Positions 9,671 through 17,988 of a stretch of DNA of 64,000 nt are shown piece after piece (positions within the stretch are counted from its first letter, which is position 1; every line of letters begins with the position of its first letter). The stretch is from Thalassotalea psychrophila. Its GTDB lineage: Bacteria; Pseudomonadota; Gammaproteobacteria; Enterobacterales; Alteromonadaceae. The notes below the pieces were generated by a model, which was given only the letters and a program-made list of their open reading frames with translations, was not told the DNA's origin and did no database searches. The position numbers were made by a program, and so were the translations under genes. Location of the stretch: assembly GCF_031583595.1 (NCBI RefSeq), contig NZ_CP134145.1, positions 2,232,001 to 2,296,000 of the forward strand. The letters are read 5' to 3'.

Positions 9671-11098
9671 TTAAGCCATTACTTCTTGTTTTTCTAAACT
9701 ATTGTCTTTAGCGCCAATAGTTTTGAACATGTTGTAAGCCATTAATAAGAAACCTGCAACTACTAAACAACCACCAACAAAACGGATGAAGTAGAACGGG
9801 TAAGAAGCTTGTAAACTTTCAACGAAACTATACGTTAAGGTACCGTCAGTGTTAACCGCACGCCACATTAAACCTTGCATTACACCAGATATCCACATTG
9901 CTACTATGTATAAAACGATACCGGTAGTGTGCAACCAGAAATGAACATTAATAAGTTTAACGCTGTACATACGACCTTGGTTAAACAGTACTGGAATTAA
10001 GTGGTACATCGCACCAATTGAAACCATAGCAACCCAACCTAGAGCGCCAGAATGTACGTGACCAACAGTCCAGTCAGTGTAATGTGATAATGCGTTTACT
10101 GATTTAATTGCCATCATCGGGCCTTCAAACGTAGACATACCGTAGAAAGACAGAGAAACAATTAAGAAACGTAAGATTGGATCATGACGTAGTTTATGCC
10201 ATGCACCCGATAGTGTCATAATACCGTTGATCATACCGCCCCATGAAGGAAGGAATAATACGATAGACATTACCATACCAACACTTTGCGTCCAGTCAGG
10301 AAGCGCTGTGTAATGTAAATGATGAGGTCCAGCCCAAATGTATAAAGATACAAGAGCCCAAAAGTGAACAATTGATAAACGGTACGAGTAAACCGGACGT
10401 TCAGCTTGTTTTGGTACAAAGTAGTACATCATACCTAAGAAACCTGCAGTTAATAGGAAGCCTACGGCATTATGCCCGTACCACCACTGCATCATGGCAT
10501 CGATGGCGCCAGGATATAATGAATATGATTTAGTCCAAGTTAATGGAATAACCATAGAATTACCAATATGTAAAACCGCTACGGTTAAGATGAAACCACC
10601 AAAGAACCAGTTAGCTACATAAATGTGAGATGTTTTACGCTTAAATAATGTTCCAAAGAATACTATTGCATATGAAACCCAAACTAAGGTGATTAAAATA
10701 TCAATAGGCCATTCAAGTTCAGCATATTCTTTTGAAGACGTCAGCCCCATAGGAAGAGTAATTGCAGCTGATAAAATAACTGCTTGCCATCCCCAGAAGG
10801 TGAAAGCGATTAGTTTACCGCCAAATAGTGCTGTTTTACAGGTACGCTGTACTACATAGTACGACGTTGCGAACAGAGCGCTTGTACCAAATGCAAAAAT
10901 TACGGCATTGGTGTGTAAAGGACGTAAGCGAGAGTATGTTAACCACGGAGTTTCGAAGTTAAGCGCTGGCCAGATTAACTGAGCTGCGATTAAAACACCG
11001 ACTGCCGTACCAACAATACCCCAAATTACGGTCATTACAGTAAACTGGCGAACAACTTTGTAGTTGTAATCCATTTCTGTCAGATTGCTTTGACTCAT
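9671..11098 (-). CDS. ccoN: cbb3 cytochrome c oxidase subunit I, CcoN
   Basis: Catalytic haem-copper subunit of the high-affinity terminal oxidase, 475 aa with twelve or so membrane helices. Expected metal ligands can be placed: H62 (LRPLHTNAV) and H349 for low-spin haem b, H347 ([12 protein letters not shown]) for haem b3, and H209 (WYGHNAVGF), H259 and H260 ([13 protein letters not shown]) for CuB. Y253 fits the cross-linked tyrosine position. All sit two residues or fewer from their Pseudomonas stutzeri numbers as I recall them. The oxidase supports growth at low oxygen. An FNR-type box lies about 200 bases upstream. Confidence 0.98.
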   Translation of the reverse strand: MSQSNLTEMDYNYKVVRQFTVMTVIWGIVGTAVGVLIAAQLIWPALNFETPWLTYSRLRPLHTNAVIFAFGTSALFATSYYVVQRTCKTALFGGKLIAFTFWGWQAVILSAAITLPMGLTSSKEYAELEWPIDILITLVWVSYAIVFFGTLFKRKTSHIYVANWFFGGFILTVAVLHIGNSMVIPLTWTKSYSLYPGAIDAMMQWWYGHNAVGFLLTAGFLGMMYYFVPKQAERPVYSYRLSIVHFWALVSLYIWAGPHHLHYTALPDWTQSVGMVMSIVLFLPSWGGMINGIMTLSGAWHKLRHDPILRFLIVSLSFYGMSTFEGPMMAIKSVNALSHYTDWTVGHVHSGALGWVAMVSIGAMYHLIPVLFNQGRMYSVKLINVHFWLHTTGIVLYIVAMWISGVMQGLMWRAVNTDGTLTYSFVESLQASYPFYFIRFVGGCLVVAGFLLMAYNMFKTIGAKDNSLEKQEVMA

Positions 11099-11297
11099 AT
11101 TAAAGGTTCCACATTTATAATTATAAAGTTGATGTGAGTGAATATAGTTACTAAAATATCTTCCACCCTGAAGCGTTAAAAAAACTTTTGTAACTACTTT
11201 AGTTATAGTTCAAAAAAACAACACTTTATAGTTTGTTTTTTTTCGAGGGCGATAATAAGGCTTGCAGGGCCAATTGTCACGTTTAACGTTTTAAAAT

Positions 11298-11311
11298 ATG
11301 ACCTAGATCAA
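11298..11311 (-). promoter_or_regulatory. FNR-like box upstream of ccoN
   Basis: On the minus strand the site reads TTGATCTAGGTCAT, with a perfect left half and a weaker right half (8 of 10 positions). A TATTAT -10-like hexamer at 11252-11257 lies downstream. Upper-class FNR spacing (near -60) would fit, leaving a leader of roughly 145 bases before ccoN. It could also act on the divergent gene at 11381. Confidence 0.5.
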
Positions 11312-11380
11312 CAAAATGTTACTGTTTGTAACTTTTATGTACAGTTTGTTTGTTTTATAACAAAGTATTCACAAATTTCA

Positions 11381-11833
11381 ATGGTAAATATGCGTAATTT
11401 TTATACACCTATAATTCTAATTTTATTGATAATTTCGGTATATCTCGGTTATCAATTTATAGAATCTGATAACAAGCAAAATATTGGTCAAATTGATTGC
11501 GACTTTACTCGCTCAGGCTGTTTTAAAACTTATAATTTTGGTGTTTTTGAGCTAAATGCATCACCAAATATAATAAAAGCAGAAAATGAAATATTTTTTT
11601 CATTAATATCAAAATCAAAGCATCCAATTAAAATAAAATCGGCATGGCTTGAAGGTAAAGAGATGTTTATGGGGAAAATCCCATTATTTTTTGAAGAAAA
11701 CAGCGGTGTTTTTACAACAAATACACTTATTGGTGCATGTACTAAAGAGCAAATGATTTGGACAATGTTCGTTGAAGTTCAAATTAACGACAAAATCGAA
11801 ACTCTAATGTTTGATTTTGTCAGTTATCAATAA
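11381..11833 (+). CDS. Conserved-looking membrane-anchored periplasmic protein, divergent from ccoN
   Basis: I do not recognise a named family. The 150-aa product has an uncleaved-looking N-terminal helix (about residues 8-24), then a soluble periplasmic region. Two cysteines sit close together (C40 and C47 in IDCDFTRSGCFKTY) and a third near the end (LIGACTKEQM). Methionines surround EMFMGKIP. A beta-rich pattern and the Cys/Met content suggest a small immunoglobulin-like or copper-handling fold, but that is a guess. A second ATG at 11390 is possible; neither start has a strong ribosome site. It shares the intergenic region with ccoN, so a link to the oxidase is plausible. Confidence 0.6.
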   Translation: MVNMRNFYTPIILILLIISVYLGYQFIESDNKQNIGQIDCDFTRSGCFKTYNFGVFELNASPNIIKAENEIFFSLISKSKHPIKIKSAWLEGKEMFMGKIPLFFEENSGVFTTNTLIGACTKEQMIWTMFVEVQINDKIETLMFDFVSYQ

Positions 11834-11894
11834 TTTGTTAGCTACAAATTGAGTTAAATATTATGACAACATCAAGTTTTCGTGGTGGTATTAC

Positions 11895-12515
11895 TTAACT
11901 TAATGCTAACCAAAGTGCCACACCCATCATTAATGTTCCTGAAATTCTGTTCATCAAGCGCACATTTTCAGCTTTAGCTAATAACAAACCTAATGATTTG
12001 CCGCCTGTAGCGTACAACATCATACAAACAAACTCAGAGAATAAAATAACCGCTACTAAAACACTTAACTGCACCGCAACTGGGTTTTGTGGGTTAATAA
12101 ACGGTGGTAATAATGAAATCATAAAAGCCCAACCTTTAGGATTCGCAATTGCTGTAACTAATCCTTGCATAAACAATCCTTTACGAGAAACCGTAGGTGT
12201 AGCTTCTTTATTGTGGGTAATGGCCATTTTACCTTTAGATAACCACATTTGTATGCCCAGGTAAGCAAGATATAAAGCACCAACTATTTTAAAAATGCTA
12301 AATACTTCAGGTAGCTTAAGCATTATTGCGGCAACGCCTAAAACAGCTGCAACAGCGACTGAGGCTACACCTAATAACTCACCCATCATCATCCACATTG
12401 TACGGCGCACACCTATACTCATGCCCAACGTTAATGCAAGGGTCATGCACATACCTGGGGTAATGCTAACAAAGAAAAAAGTAGGGATGAATATAGCTAG
12501 TACTGTTAAGTCCAA
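11895..12515 (-). CDS. LysE/RhtB-family amino-acid exporter
   Basis: Inner-membrane exporter of the LysE superfamily, 206 aa, about six hydrophobic segments. The N-terminus TVLAIFIPTFFFVSITPGMC with the conserved Thr-Pro-Gly, the second motif GMSIGVRRTMWMMMGELLG, and NPKGWAFMISLLP in the middle are diagnostic. Such proteins export homoserine, threonine, lysine or related amino acids; the substrate here cannot be told. The start is a TTG at 12515 with AAAGG about 9 bases upstream and no better ATG nearby. The gene stands alone, with its promoter in the gap that also holds a minus-strand terminator at 12598-12630. Confidence 0.87.
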   Translation of the reverse strand: MDLTVLAIFIPTFFFVSITPGMCMTLALTLGMSIGVRRTMWMMMGELLGVASVAVAAVLGVAAIMLKLPEVFSIFKIVGALYLAYLGIQMWLSKGKMAITHNKEATPTVSRKGLFMQGLVTAIANPKGWAFMISLLPPFINPQNPVAVQLSVLVAVILFSEFVCMMLYATGGKSLGLLLAKAENVRLMNRISGTLMMGVALWLALS

Positions 12516-12597
12516 TTGTGTAAGCCTTTGTTTTGTATTGGCTTGTCGTGTCTATGCTGTTTTAGTGACTATTGAGTATAGTGACAAGCTTGGTGAC

Positions 12598-12630
12598 AAA
12601 AAAATAGGTGAATTCAGTAAAATTCACCTA
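12598..12630 (-). terminator. Rho-independent terminator ending a small minus-strand unit
   Basis: Arms TAGGTGAATT (12605-12614) and AATTCACCTA (12621-12630) form a perfect 10-bp stem with a 6-base loop. Seven T residues follow on the minus strand (12604-12598). It lies upstream of the LysE gene and downstream of the 39-aa ORF at 12726-12845, so it would end a short transcript from that ORF. Confidence 0.7.
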
Positions 12631-12725
12631 GTACGTTCTAGAAACGTTATTTTATCATTTTTAAGACTGAAAAAATAACTAAAAGTAAATTAAATTAATT
12701 TACTGATCGGTCACTTCATAACCCG

Positions 12726-12845
12726 TTACGCTATTTCTTGCATACGATAAAGTTCTGACTTGGCAGTTACAACACAGCCAAAATGAATCCTCATCATTCG
12801 GTTCGCATGACTTTGAGCTTCACGGGATGCGCATGCTGTAACCAT
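12726..12845 (-). CDS. Possible 39-aa small protein (or sRNA locus)
   Basis: A short minus-strand frame starting MVTACASREAQSHANR and ending SELYRMQEIA. The ATG has AAGGA 9 bases upstream, which is a good ribosome site. The segment is less AT-rich than its surroundings. A clear terminator lies about 95 bases past its stop. The product has no membrane helix or signal peptide, and is Arg/Ala/Met rich with two Cys. I know no family for it. Either a translated small protein or a non-coding RNA that carries a chance frame would fit. Confidence 0.35.
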   Translation of the reverse strand: MVTACASREAQSHANRMMRIHFGCVVTAKSELYRMQEIA

Positions 12846-12885
12846 TGTTAACATTCCTTTAACAATTCAATACAGTTCTGGCAGT

Positions 12886-12924
12886 ACCTGCTTGTTATTA
12901 TTATTGTAGAAATAACAAGCAGGT
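12886..12924. promoter_or_regulatory. 14-bp perfect inverted repeat covering the ribosome site of the 82-aa ORF
   Basis: ACCTGCTTGTTATT (12886-12899) and AATAACAAGCAGGT (12911-12924) are exact inverse complements around an 11-base loop. The AGG of the right arm is the only Shine-Dalgarno-like sequence for the ATG at 12931, so in the plus-strand RNA it would be locked in a stem. No T-run follows, so it is not a standard terminator. It also sits between two divergent starts and could be a protein-binding operator. Confidence 0.6.
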
Positions 12925-12930
12925 GCAGCT

Positions 12931-13179
12931 ATGAGCAACGAAACAGAAAAGACATTAATGATTAAAGGTGTTGGCGATAAGGTTGCTAATTTCAATTCAC
13001 TTTCCCTGAAGAAGACTATATTAAATTACAGTTTTTTAATATTAAGTTGTGTTGCTCTAATTGGAGTAAGCAATTTAATGCCAAATAGCTTTGAAGGTCG
13101 TAAGGTAGATTTAATTGAAAAGTATGATCAAAACAGAAAAGCAACGGGTTTGCGCTATTTCAACTCCTATGCACTGTAA
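12931..13179 (+). CDS. Hypothetical 82-aa single-pass membrane protein
   Basis: I do not recognise this protein. It begins MSNETEKTLMIKGVGDK, has one hydrophobic segment at about residues 30-48 (ILNYSFLILSCVALIGVSNL) and a short polar C-terminal region rich in Lys/Arg and Tyr. With a cytoplasmic N-terminus the tail would be periplasmic. The start is set by the ATG 6 bases after the inverted repeat at 12886-12924; CAGGT in the repeat arm is the only ribosome-site candidate. The gene stands alone, 121 bases before the next one. Confidence 0.5.
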   Translation: MSNETEKTLMIKGVGDKVANFNSLSLKKTILNYSFLILSCVALIGVSNLMPNSFEGRKVDLIEKYDQNRKATGLRYFNSYAL

Positions 13180-13300
13180 ACCACATTCATTTCAACATTT
13201 TCATCAACAAGCCTCTTTACTGGAATCGGAGGAGGCAACGGTTAAATAAATCCGTTATAATTTAACAATAAAAATCTAAAATAATGCTCAAGGACTGCGG

Positions 13301-14377
13301 TTGTCTGATAATAACAACATTGAAGCAAGTATACCGGTAGATAGTTCCAAACTAGTACCAAACTCATCCATCAAAATTGCCACGTTTAATTTGTTTAATT
13401 ATCTTGAGCCTCCTTTTGCATTTTACGACTTTGAAAAAATACTAAGCAGTGAGCAATGGCAAAAGAAACAAAATTGGATTATAGATTATCTCGTTGAATT
13501 TAAGCCTGATGTTATTGGTTTTCAGGAAGTGTTTAGCCCAGAGCCATTGAAACAATTAGTTCAAGAGCAAGGTTATCCATATTTCCATGTTGTTGACCAA
13601 GCTGAAGTTGTTGATGACTTTATTTGTAAAAGTCCGGTAGTTGCGATTGCTTCAAAATATGAAATCACTGAAATATCTGCAGTACAACCTAACAAAGAAT
13701 TAGCGCAAGTAATGGGCCTTAATGCCGAATTTTCATTTAGTAGAAAGGTATTAAGAGCGACTATAGACTTGCCTCATATTGGTCCATGTGATTGCTATGT
13801 GGTGCATTTTAAATCTAAACGGCCACTGATCGAACATGAGCAATGCTCTGAAATGTTGGCTGAAAAAAATATTATCGAAAAACTTAAGGCACAAGTGATA
13901 GGTGGGTGGGGCTCATCTATTCAACGCGGTAGTGAAGCGGCATTGCTGTTTGTTGAAATGATCAGCCAACGAGAACAATCGACCCGGCCAATTATGCTAT
14001 TGGGCGACTTTAATAATACTTTACAAGATGGCGTACTAACTCACTTAATAACGGATAAGTTAAGATTCGCCTCTGCATTTGATGTAAATGCTTATCTTGA
14101 AAAATATTGTTTGAATGACGCATGGGATTTATTTCAAAACACCGATAATGATACACAACACATCAGTCGAAAACCTACCCATTATTATGGCGCTACAGGT
14201 TCAGTTCTTGATTATATTTTATTATCTTGCGAGTTTGATGCAAATTATCAGGGGAGCTTATTTGAAGTAAGTGGCTATGATACTTATGACAGACACCTTA
14301 TAAACCCTATATTTGAGCGAGATGGGGAAAGTACCGATCACGGTGTTGTACTGGTAACGCTTTCACTTAGAGTATAA
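13301..14377 (+). CDS. Endonuclease/exonuclease/phosphatase family protein
   Basis: Metal-dependent phosphoesterase of the EEP (DNase I-like) fold, 358 aa with no signal peptide. Catalytic landmarks are present in order: N30 (KIATFNLFNY), E76 (VIGFQEVF), the Asp-x-Asn of LLGDFNNT (near residue 238), and the closing Asp-His of STDHGVVL (near 348). The start is a TTG at 13301 with AAGGA six bases upstream; no closer ATG fits the N-terminal fold. The target could be nucleic acid, an inositol phosphate or a sphingolipid. It ends into a bidirectional terminator shared with the HU gene. Confidence 0.82.
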   Translation: MSDNNNIEASIPVDSSKLVPNSSIKIATFNLFNYLEPPFAFYDFEKILSSEQWQKKQNWIIDYLVEFKPDVIGFQEVFSPEPLKQLVQEQGYPYFHVVDQAEVVDDFICKSPVVAIASKYEITEISAVQPNKELAQVMGLNAEFSFSRKVLRATIDLPHIGPCDCYVVHFKSKRPLIEHEQCSEMLAEKNIIEKLKAQVIGGWGSSIQRGSEAALLFVEMISQREQSTRPIMLLGDFNNTLQDGVLTHLITDKLRFASAFDVNAYLEKYCLNDAWDLFQNTDNDTQHISRKPTHYYGATGSVLDYILLSCEFDANYQGSLFEVSGYDTYDRHLINPIFERDGESTDHGVVLVTLSLRV

Positions 14378-14484
14378 CGGCATTGTTATAAACTATATTT
14401 CAATACTTTTGAATAACGTCCGATTAAAATCAGACCAACCAAGATTGGACCAACCATAGTTTGAAGTGTAAGCCGGTAATAGAA

Positions 14485-14514
14485 ATAAAAAAAACCGCTA
14501 AATAGCGGTTTTTT
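14485..14514. terminator. Bidirectional terminator between the EEP gene and hup
   Basis: Arms AAAACCGCTA (14491-14500) and TAGCGGTTTT (14503-14512), with A residues before and T residues after, so it can work for both convergent genes. Confidence 0.85.
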
Positions 14515-14534
14515 GATTACTTATAAAGCTTTAA

Positions 14535-14810
14535 TTAGCTGTTACAAGCATCTTTTAAAGATTTACCAGCTTTGAAGCCAGGAGCTTTAGATGCAGCAAT
14601 TTGAATTTCTGCACCAGTTTGTGGGTTACGGCCAGTACGAGCAGCGCGGTCGCTAACTTTAAATGTACCAAAACCAACAAGTGCAACGTCACCGCCACTT
14701 GCTAACTCAGCAGTAACAGATTCGATTAGAGTATCTAATGCACGACCAGCTGAAGCTTTAGAAAGGTCTGCGCCTTCAGCGATTTTTGAAATCAATTCAC
14801 TTTTATTCAT
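14535..14810 (-). CDS. Nucleoid protein HU
   Basis: DNA-bending histone-like protein, 91 aa from the ATG at 14810. The frame is open further upstream to 14849, but AAGGA eight bases before 14810 and the family N-terminus [12 protein letters not shown] fix the start. The DNA-binding arm signature [20 protein letters not shown] followed by [19 protein letters not shown] is the standard HU/IHF pattern and closer to HU than to either IHF subunit. Alpha and beta forms cannot be separated safely. Single-gene unit with its own terminator at 14485-14514. Confidence 0.95.
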   Translation of the reverse strand: MNKSELISKIAEGADLSKASAGRALDTLIESVTAELASGGDVALVGFGTFKVSDRAARTGRNPQTGAEIQIAASKAPGFKAGKSLKDACNS

Positions 14811-15053
14811 TGTTTTTATTCCTTGTTGAATAATTAAAAAAAGTAACACTACTAAAATATATAATTATTAGCGAAGCAGAATCACTAACACTATAAAACA
14901 CCACTTCTACAGCAAGATCAATAGTTTTTTTAAAAGAATTGAATATTTTTTGATAATTGACCGTATTTTGCCCTAAAACGAGTGATAGAGCGCGATGAAG
15001 CGCTAATGTTAAAGCAAAAATACACAATGGTGTGAATTACATCTAAAATAGTT

Positions 15054-15839
15054 TTACCAATTCTTGATTAATTTATCTACCATAATTGCGGTTTTGTCGG
15101 GTTGTTCTAATGGAAACATATGCCCTCCATTTTCAAACATCTTCAGTTCTATCTGATTCAATTTTGCGAAACGTTCGAAATAACGAACCGGTATAATATT
15201 GGTTTTTTCACCATAAATAAGCGCGGCTGGCACTGTAAGTTTGTTTTTGAACTTGAATAAATTGCATGGTAAATGTCTAAAAATGTCAGCTTCTACTTCA
15301 GGAGAAAACGTTAACTCTAAGCGTTTGTTCTTAATGGTTACTGCGCTATCAACATAATCTTGCAAACAACGGGGATCAAAATTTTGAAATAAACGTTTCC
15401 GAGCGAAGTTATTAACTAAGTTAGTTCCCTCAGGCCAATGCCTTCGACGATTTTTTGCTTGTCCTGCGGGAGATACTTTATCAATTATTGGAGTCTTCTT
15501 GGCTAAACTTAATAACCACGTGAGGCGTCCGGTGAATACCGGCGGATCTAACATTATTAAACCTCGAAAAAGCTCAGGATGTTGGCAAGCTGCAATAAAA
15601 GAAATCACTCCCCCAAAAGAATGCCCCACACATATAACTTTTTCGTCTTGTTTTTTAATATAATCGACTAATTCAGTGACCAAATATTGCCAGTTATTAT
15701 TGATTGGATAATTACGATTATGGCCAAACTTTTCCTGTGCCATTGTCGTGTAATCCGAAGAGAACATATCTAAAAAAGTACGATAACTTCCTGCAGGAAA
15801 GCCATTTGCATGGACAAAATTGAGTAGCGGCTTTGACAT
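15054..15839 (-). CDS. Alpha/beta-fold hydrolase
   Basis: Cytoplasmic serine hydrolase of the alpha/beta fold, 261 aa. The oxyanion region is HANGFPAGSY (residues 10-19), the nucleophile elbow is GHSFGG with S74, and the C-terminal His lies in NGGHMFPLEQP. The acid is likely the Asp/Glu near ALIYGEKTNIIPV. This HxNGFP subgroup is widespread in marine gammaproteobacteria and has no well-defined substrate that I know. It stands alone; its downstream end abuts a 200-base leader of hup. Confidence 0.83.
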   Translation of the reverse strand: MSKPLLNFVHANGFPAGSYRTFLDMFSSDYTTMAQEKFGHNRNYPINNNWQYLVTELVDYIKKQDEKVICVGHSFGGVISFIAACQHPELFRGLIMLDPPVFTGRLTWLLSLAKKTPIIDKVSPAGQAKNRRRHWPEGTNLVNNFARKRLFQNFDPRCLQDYVDSAVTIKNKRLELTFSPEVEADIFRHLPCNLFKFKNKLTVPAALIYGEKTNIIPVRYFERFAKLNQIELKMFENGGHMFPLEQPDKTAIMVDKLIKNW

Positions 15840-16223
15840 AAAAATCTCTAAATGTGATATTTAACTGTGAAATTCAAACGGTTGTTTAAATTTATTATGC
15901 AGGGTATTTAACTCAATTGAAAGTGTAACCCTTCAATCATTAAATTTAAGTAATCAGATTCTGCTACTCTTAACATGTTGAACGCGAATGGTCTCATTTT
16001 TCGAGATTGTTGATGGTTAGTTATTAGCCACCAGGTTCTGTTGGTATCAAACTAAAGACCTGAGTAGAAGAGAGATAGCTAGTTTACTTTAACAAATACT
16101 CATACCTGCAACATCTAACACTAATTAATTATTATTTTTAGCAAAAAAATCCCAACTCATATTTCTATGTGTTGGGAGGCATTCGTTTCAATAAAGAGTA
16201 ATTATTGATCTTCAGCTGTATGA
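15840..16223. other. Intergenic region between hydrolase promoter and phasin terminator
   Basis: This 384-base stretch holds the hydrolase promoter region on the minus strand and, at its right end, the phasin terminator (16143-16177). I see no ORF with a ribosome site, no RNA gene signature and no repeat in the remainder. Confidence 0.5.
16143..16177 (-). terminator. Rho-independent terminator of the phasin gene
   Basis: Arms TCCCAAC (16150-16156) and GTTGGGA (16171-16177) with a 14-base loop. Seven T residues follow on the minus strand (16149-16143). Confidence 0.75.
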
Positions 16224-17045
16224 TTATTTTTTAGTCGATGACTTTTTCTTTGCTGGTTTAGCAACTGCCGGTTTAGCTGCAGCTGGTTTAGCAACTGCCG
16301 GTTTAGCTGCTGCTGGTTTAGCTGCTGCTGGTTTAACTGCTGCTGGTTTAGCTGCTGCTGGTTTAGCTGCTGCTGGTTTAGCTACTGCAGGTTTAGCTGC
16401 TGCTGGTCTAGCTGCTGCTGGTTTAGCTACTGCAGGTTTAGCTGCTGCTGGTTTAGCTGCTACAGGTTTAGCTATTGTTGGTTTTTCTTTTTTTACAACT
16501 ACTGGTTCAACTTTCTCTGTTTTTACCGCGACTGACTTAACAGCAGGTTGAACTTTTTCTTTGATTGCTTTTACATTTTCAGTTCCAGTTTTTACAGCTT
16601 GCTTTAAAATTTTATTTGGAACTTCAGTAACTTTATTTGTCGCTTCTTTAATGGCATTTAAGGCCGGTTCAGAAATTTTACTTACCGAACTTAAAATTGA
16701 ATTATCAAGAGCAACTACAACAGGCTCTGATGGGTTACCAATGCGTGAAAAAACTTCTTCTACATTTTTTAATGCCTGGTCGCTTGAGCTGTTCACTGTG
16801 TCATAAGCTCTTTTTTCCATACTTTCAGCTTGTTCGAAAGCTTTAGTAATAATTGAGTTTGCTTGTTGACGACCTTCAACAATTGAATAAATACCTGATT
16901 GCATAACTGAGCGATTACATTCAATGCTTTTTTGTAATACGTTTTGGCTAGAGCTTAATAAAGTATCTACTAAGCCTTTATTGGTTTTTAGTAATTGTTG
17001 TGCAATTGCTGATAACTCTTTTGTGTTTAATAAATCTAAAATCAT
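16224..17045 (-). CDS. Phasin-family protein with histone H1-like Ala/Lys/Pro tail
   Basis: Probable polyhydroxyalkanoate granule-associated phasin, 273 aa. Residues 1 to about 110 are a helical phasin-type region (MILDLLNTKELSAIAQQLLK and following; many Ala, Gln, Ser). A linker leads to a tail from about residue 192 built of some fifteen five-residue units of type AKPAA/AKPAV, ending KKKSSTKK. This tail resembles the histone-like tail of Pseudomonas PhaF, which binds DNA and helps share granules between daughter cells. DNA binding here is inferred from charge and repeat pattern. No PHA synthase is in the window. Terminator at 16143-16177. Confidence 0.75.
   Translation of the reverse strand: MILDLLNTKELSAIAQQLLKTNKGLVDTLLSSSQNVLQKSIECNRSVMQSGIYSIVEGRQQANSIITKAFEQAESMEKRAYDTVNSSSDQALKNVEEVFSRIGNPSEPVVVALDNSILSSVSKISEPALNAIKEATNKVTEVPNKILKQAVKTGTENVKAIKEKVQPAVKSVAVKTEKVEPVVVKKEKPTIAKPVAAKPAAAKPAVAKPAAARPAAAKPAVAKPAAAKPAAAKPAAVKPAAAKPAAAKPAVAKPAAAKPAVAKPAKKKSSTKK
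16251..16472 (-). repeat. 15-bp tandem repeats encoding the AKPAA tail
   Basis: About fifteen imperfect 15-bp units (minus strand type GCTAAACCAGCAGCA) run through the 3' third of the phasin gene. Unit variants alternate GCTGCTGCT, GCAACTGCC and GCTACTGCA on the plus strand. Such arrays can gain or lose units by slippage while keeping frame. Confidence 0.9.
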
Positions 17046-17317
17046 TTTCTACCTCTATGACAGTTAGCGTTTAATAGTTTAAATAACTATTTTTTAATGT
17101 TGATATAGAGATGTTATTGGATAAAAATAGAGTAAAGTAACTAGAAATGTGTTTAAGTTAAAATTATGAATGTCATTGTTGAATGTTAATTTAAGCAGTT
17201 AGATAAAATGGCGGCTGTACTGCAAACAAGGGAAAGGTTTAAATGCATCAACCGTGACAATATCGTGATGAACTACTAAAGTTAGGACTTAAAGAGTCTA
17301 AAGTTAGTTCTTATCTA

Positions 17318-17986
17318 ATGAAAAACAAAGCGGCCAGTTACAGTTTTGAAATACTATTTGTCAGCCTAATCTTTATGATTGTTATTCCTCCTTCTTTGCA
17401 TTTTTCAAGTGCCTTCTGGGTGAAAATATGCCTCACTTGTATATTGTTAGCCAGCCTTTATATGCTCAAATTTAATATGACTTTACTGGTCATCGGATCC
17501 GTAGTTTCTGGCTTGGCGCTAATGCTTAGTTGGGGACAAACATTCGTCGAGTTATCAAATAGCGTTTTTTATTTAAGTGTTGTTTATATAAGCTTTTTTG
17601 GTTTTATATGTTTTAACTTAATGCGCTTTCTAATTAGATGTAAACGAGCGGATGAAAATGTTATTTTTGCTGCGATGTGTTTATATATTTTTATTTCTAA
17701 TTTGTGGATGTTTATCTATACATTAATATATACCATTAACCCTGAAGCGTTCACATTTTCTCAACAGTTAACAATAAACCAACAGGGCAATTTTTTTGAC
17801 ATGTTAGGCGTGTTTTCTTACTACAGTTTTGTCACTCTAACGACTCTGGGCTATGGCGATATTTCACCTGTCGGCGAAGCTGCCCGAGCATGGGTATCGG
17901 TTGAATCCATGATAGGACAATTTTACATTGCCATTATATTAGCTAAATTAGTGGCGATCAGTGTCGATACTGATCAAAGCCATTAA
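17318..17986 (+). CDS. Potassium-channel-like membrane protein (ion channel_2 type)
   Basis: Inner-membrane protein of 222 aa. The K+ selectivity filter TLGYGD lies at residues 176-181 (TLTTLGYGDISPVGEAAR) and is followed by one more helix (YIAIILAKLVAI). At least four hydrophobic segments precede the pore, more than in a minimal two-helix channel, but no voltage-sensor arginine row is visible. There is no RCK/TrkA_N domain, so gating is unclear. Its stop is two bases from the convergent gltS stop, leaving no room for a terminator. Confidence 0.82.
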   Translation: MKNKAASYSFEILFVSLIFMIVIPPSLHFSSAFWVKICLTCILLASLYMLKFNMTLLVIGSVVSGLALMLSWGQTFVELSNSVFYLSVVYISFFGFICFNLMRFLIRCKRADENVIFAAMCLYIFISNLWMFIYTLIYTINPEAFTFSQQLTINQQGNFFDMLGVFSYYSFVTLTTLGYGDISPVGEAARAWVSVESMIGQFYIAIILAKLVAISVDTDQSH

Positions 17987-17988
17987 AC

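Noticed and set aside
12726..12930. Toxin-antitoxin pair of two divergent small genes
   Set aside because: The genes are divergent rather than in one operon, and neither product looks like a known toxin or DNA-binding antitoxin.
14803..15027. Minus-strand frame of 74 codons overlapping the hup start
   Set aside because: No ribosome site; it overlaps the hup leader and the hup start itself, which is well supported at 14810.
16251..16472. Regular 15-bp repeats that could suggest a CRISPR or minisatellite array
   Set aside because: There are no spacers; the units are in-frame codons of the AKPAA tail of the phasin-like protein.
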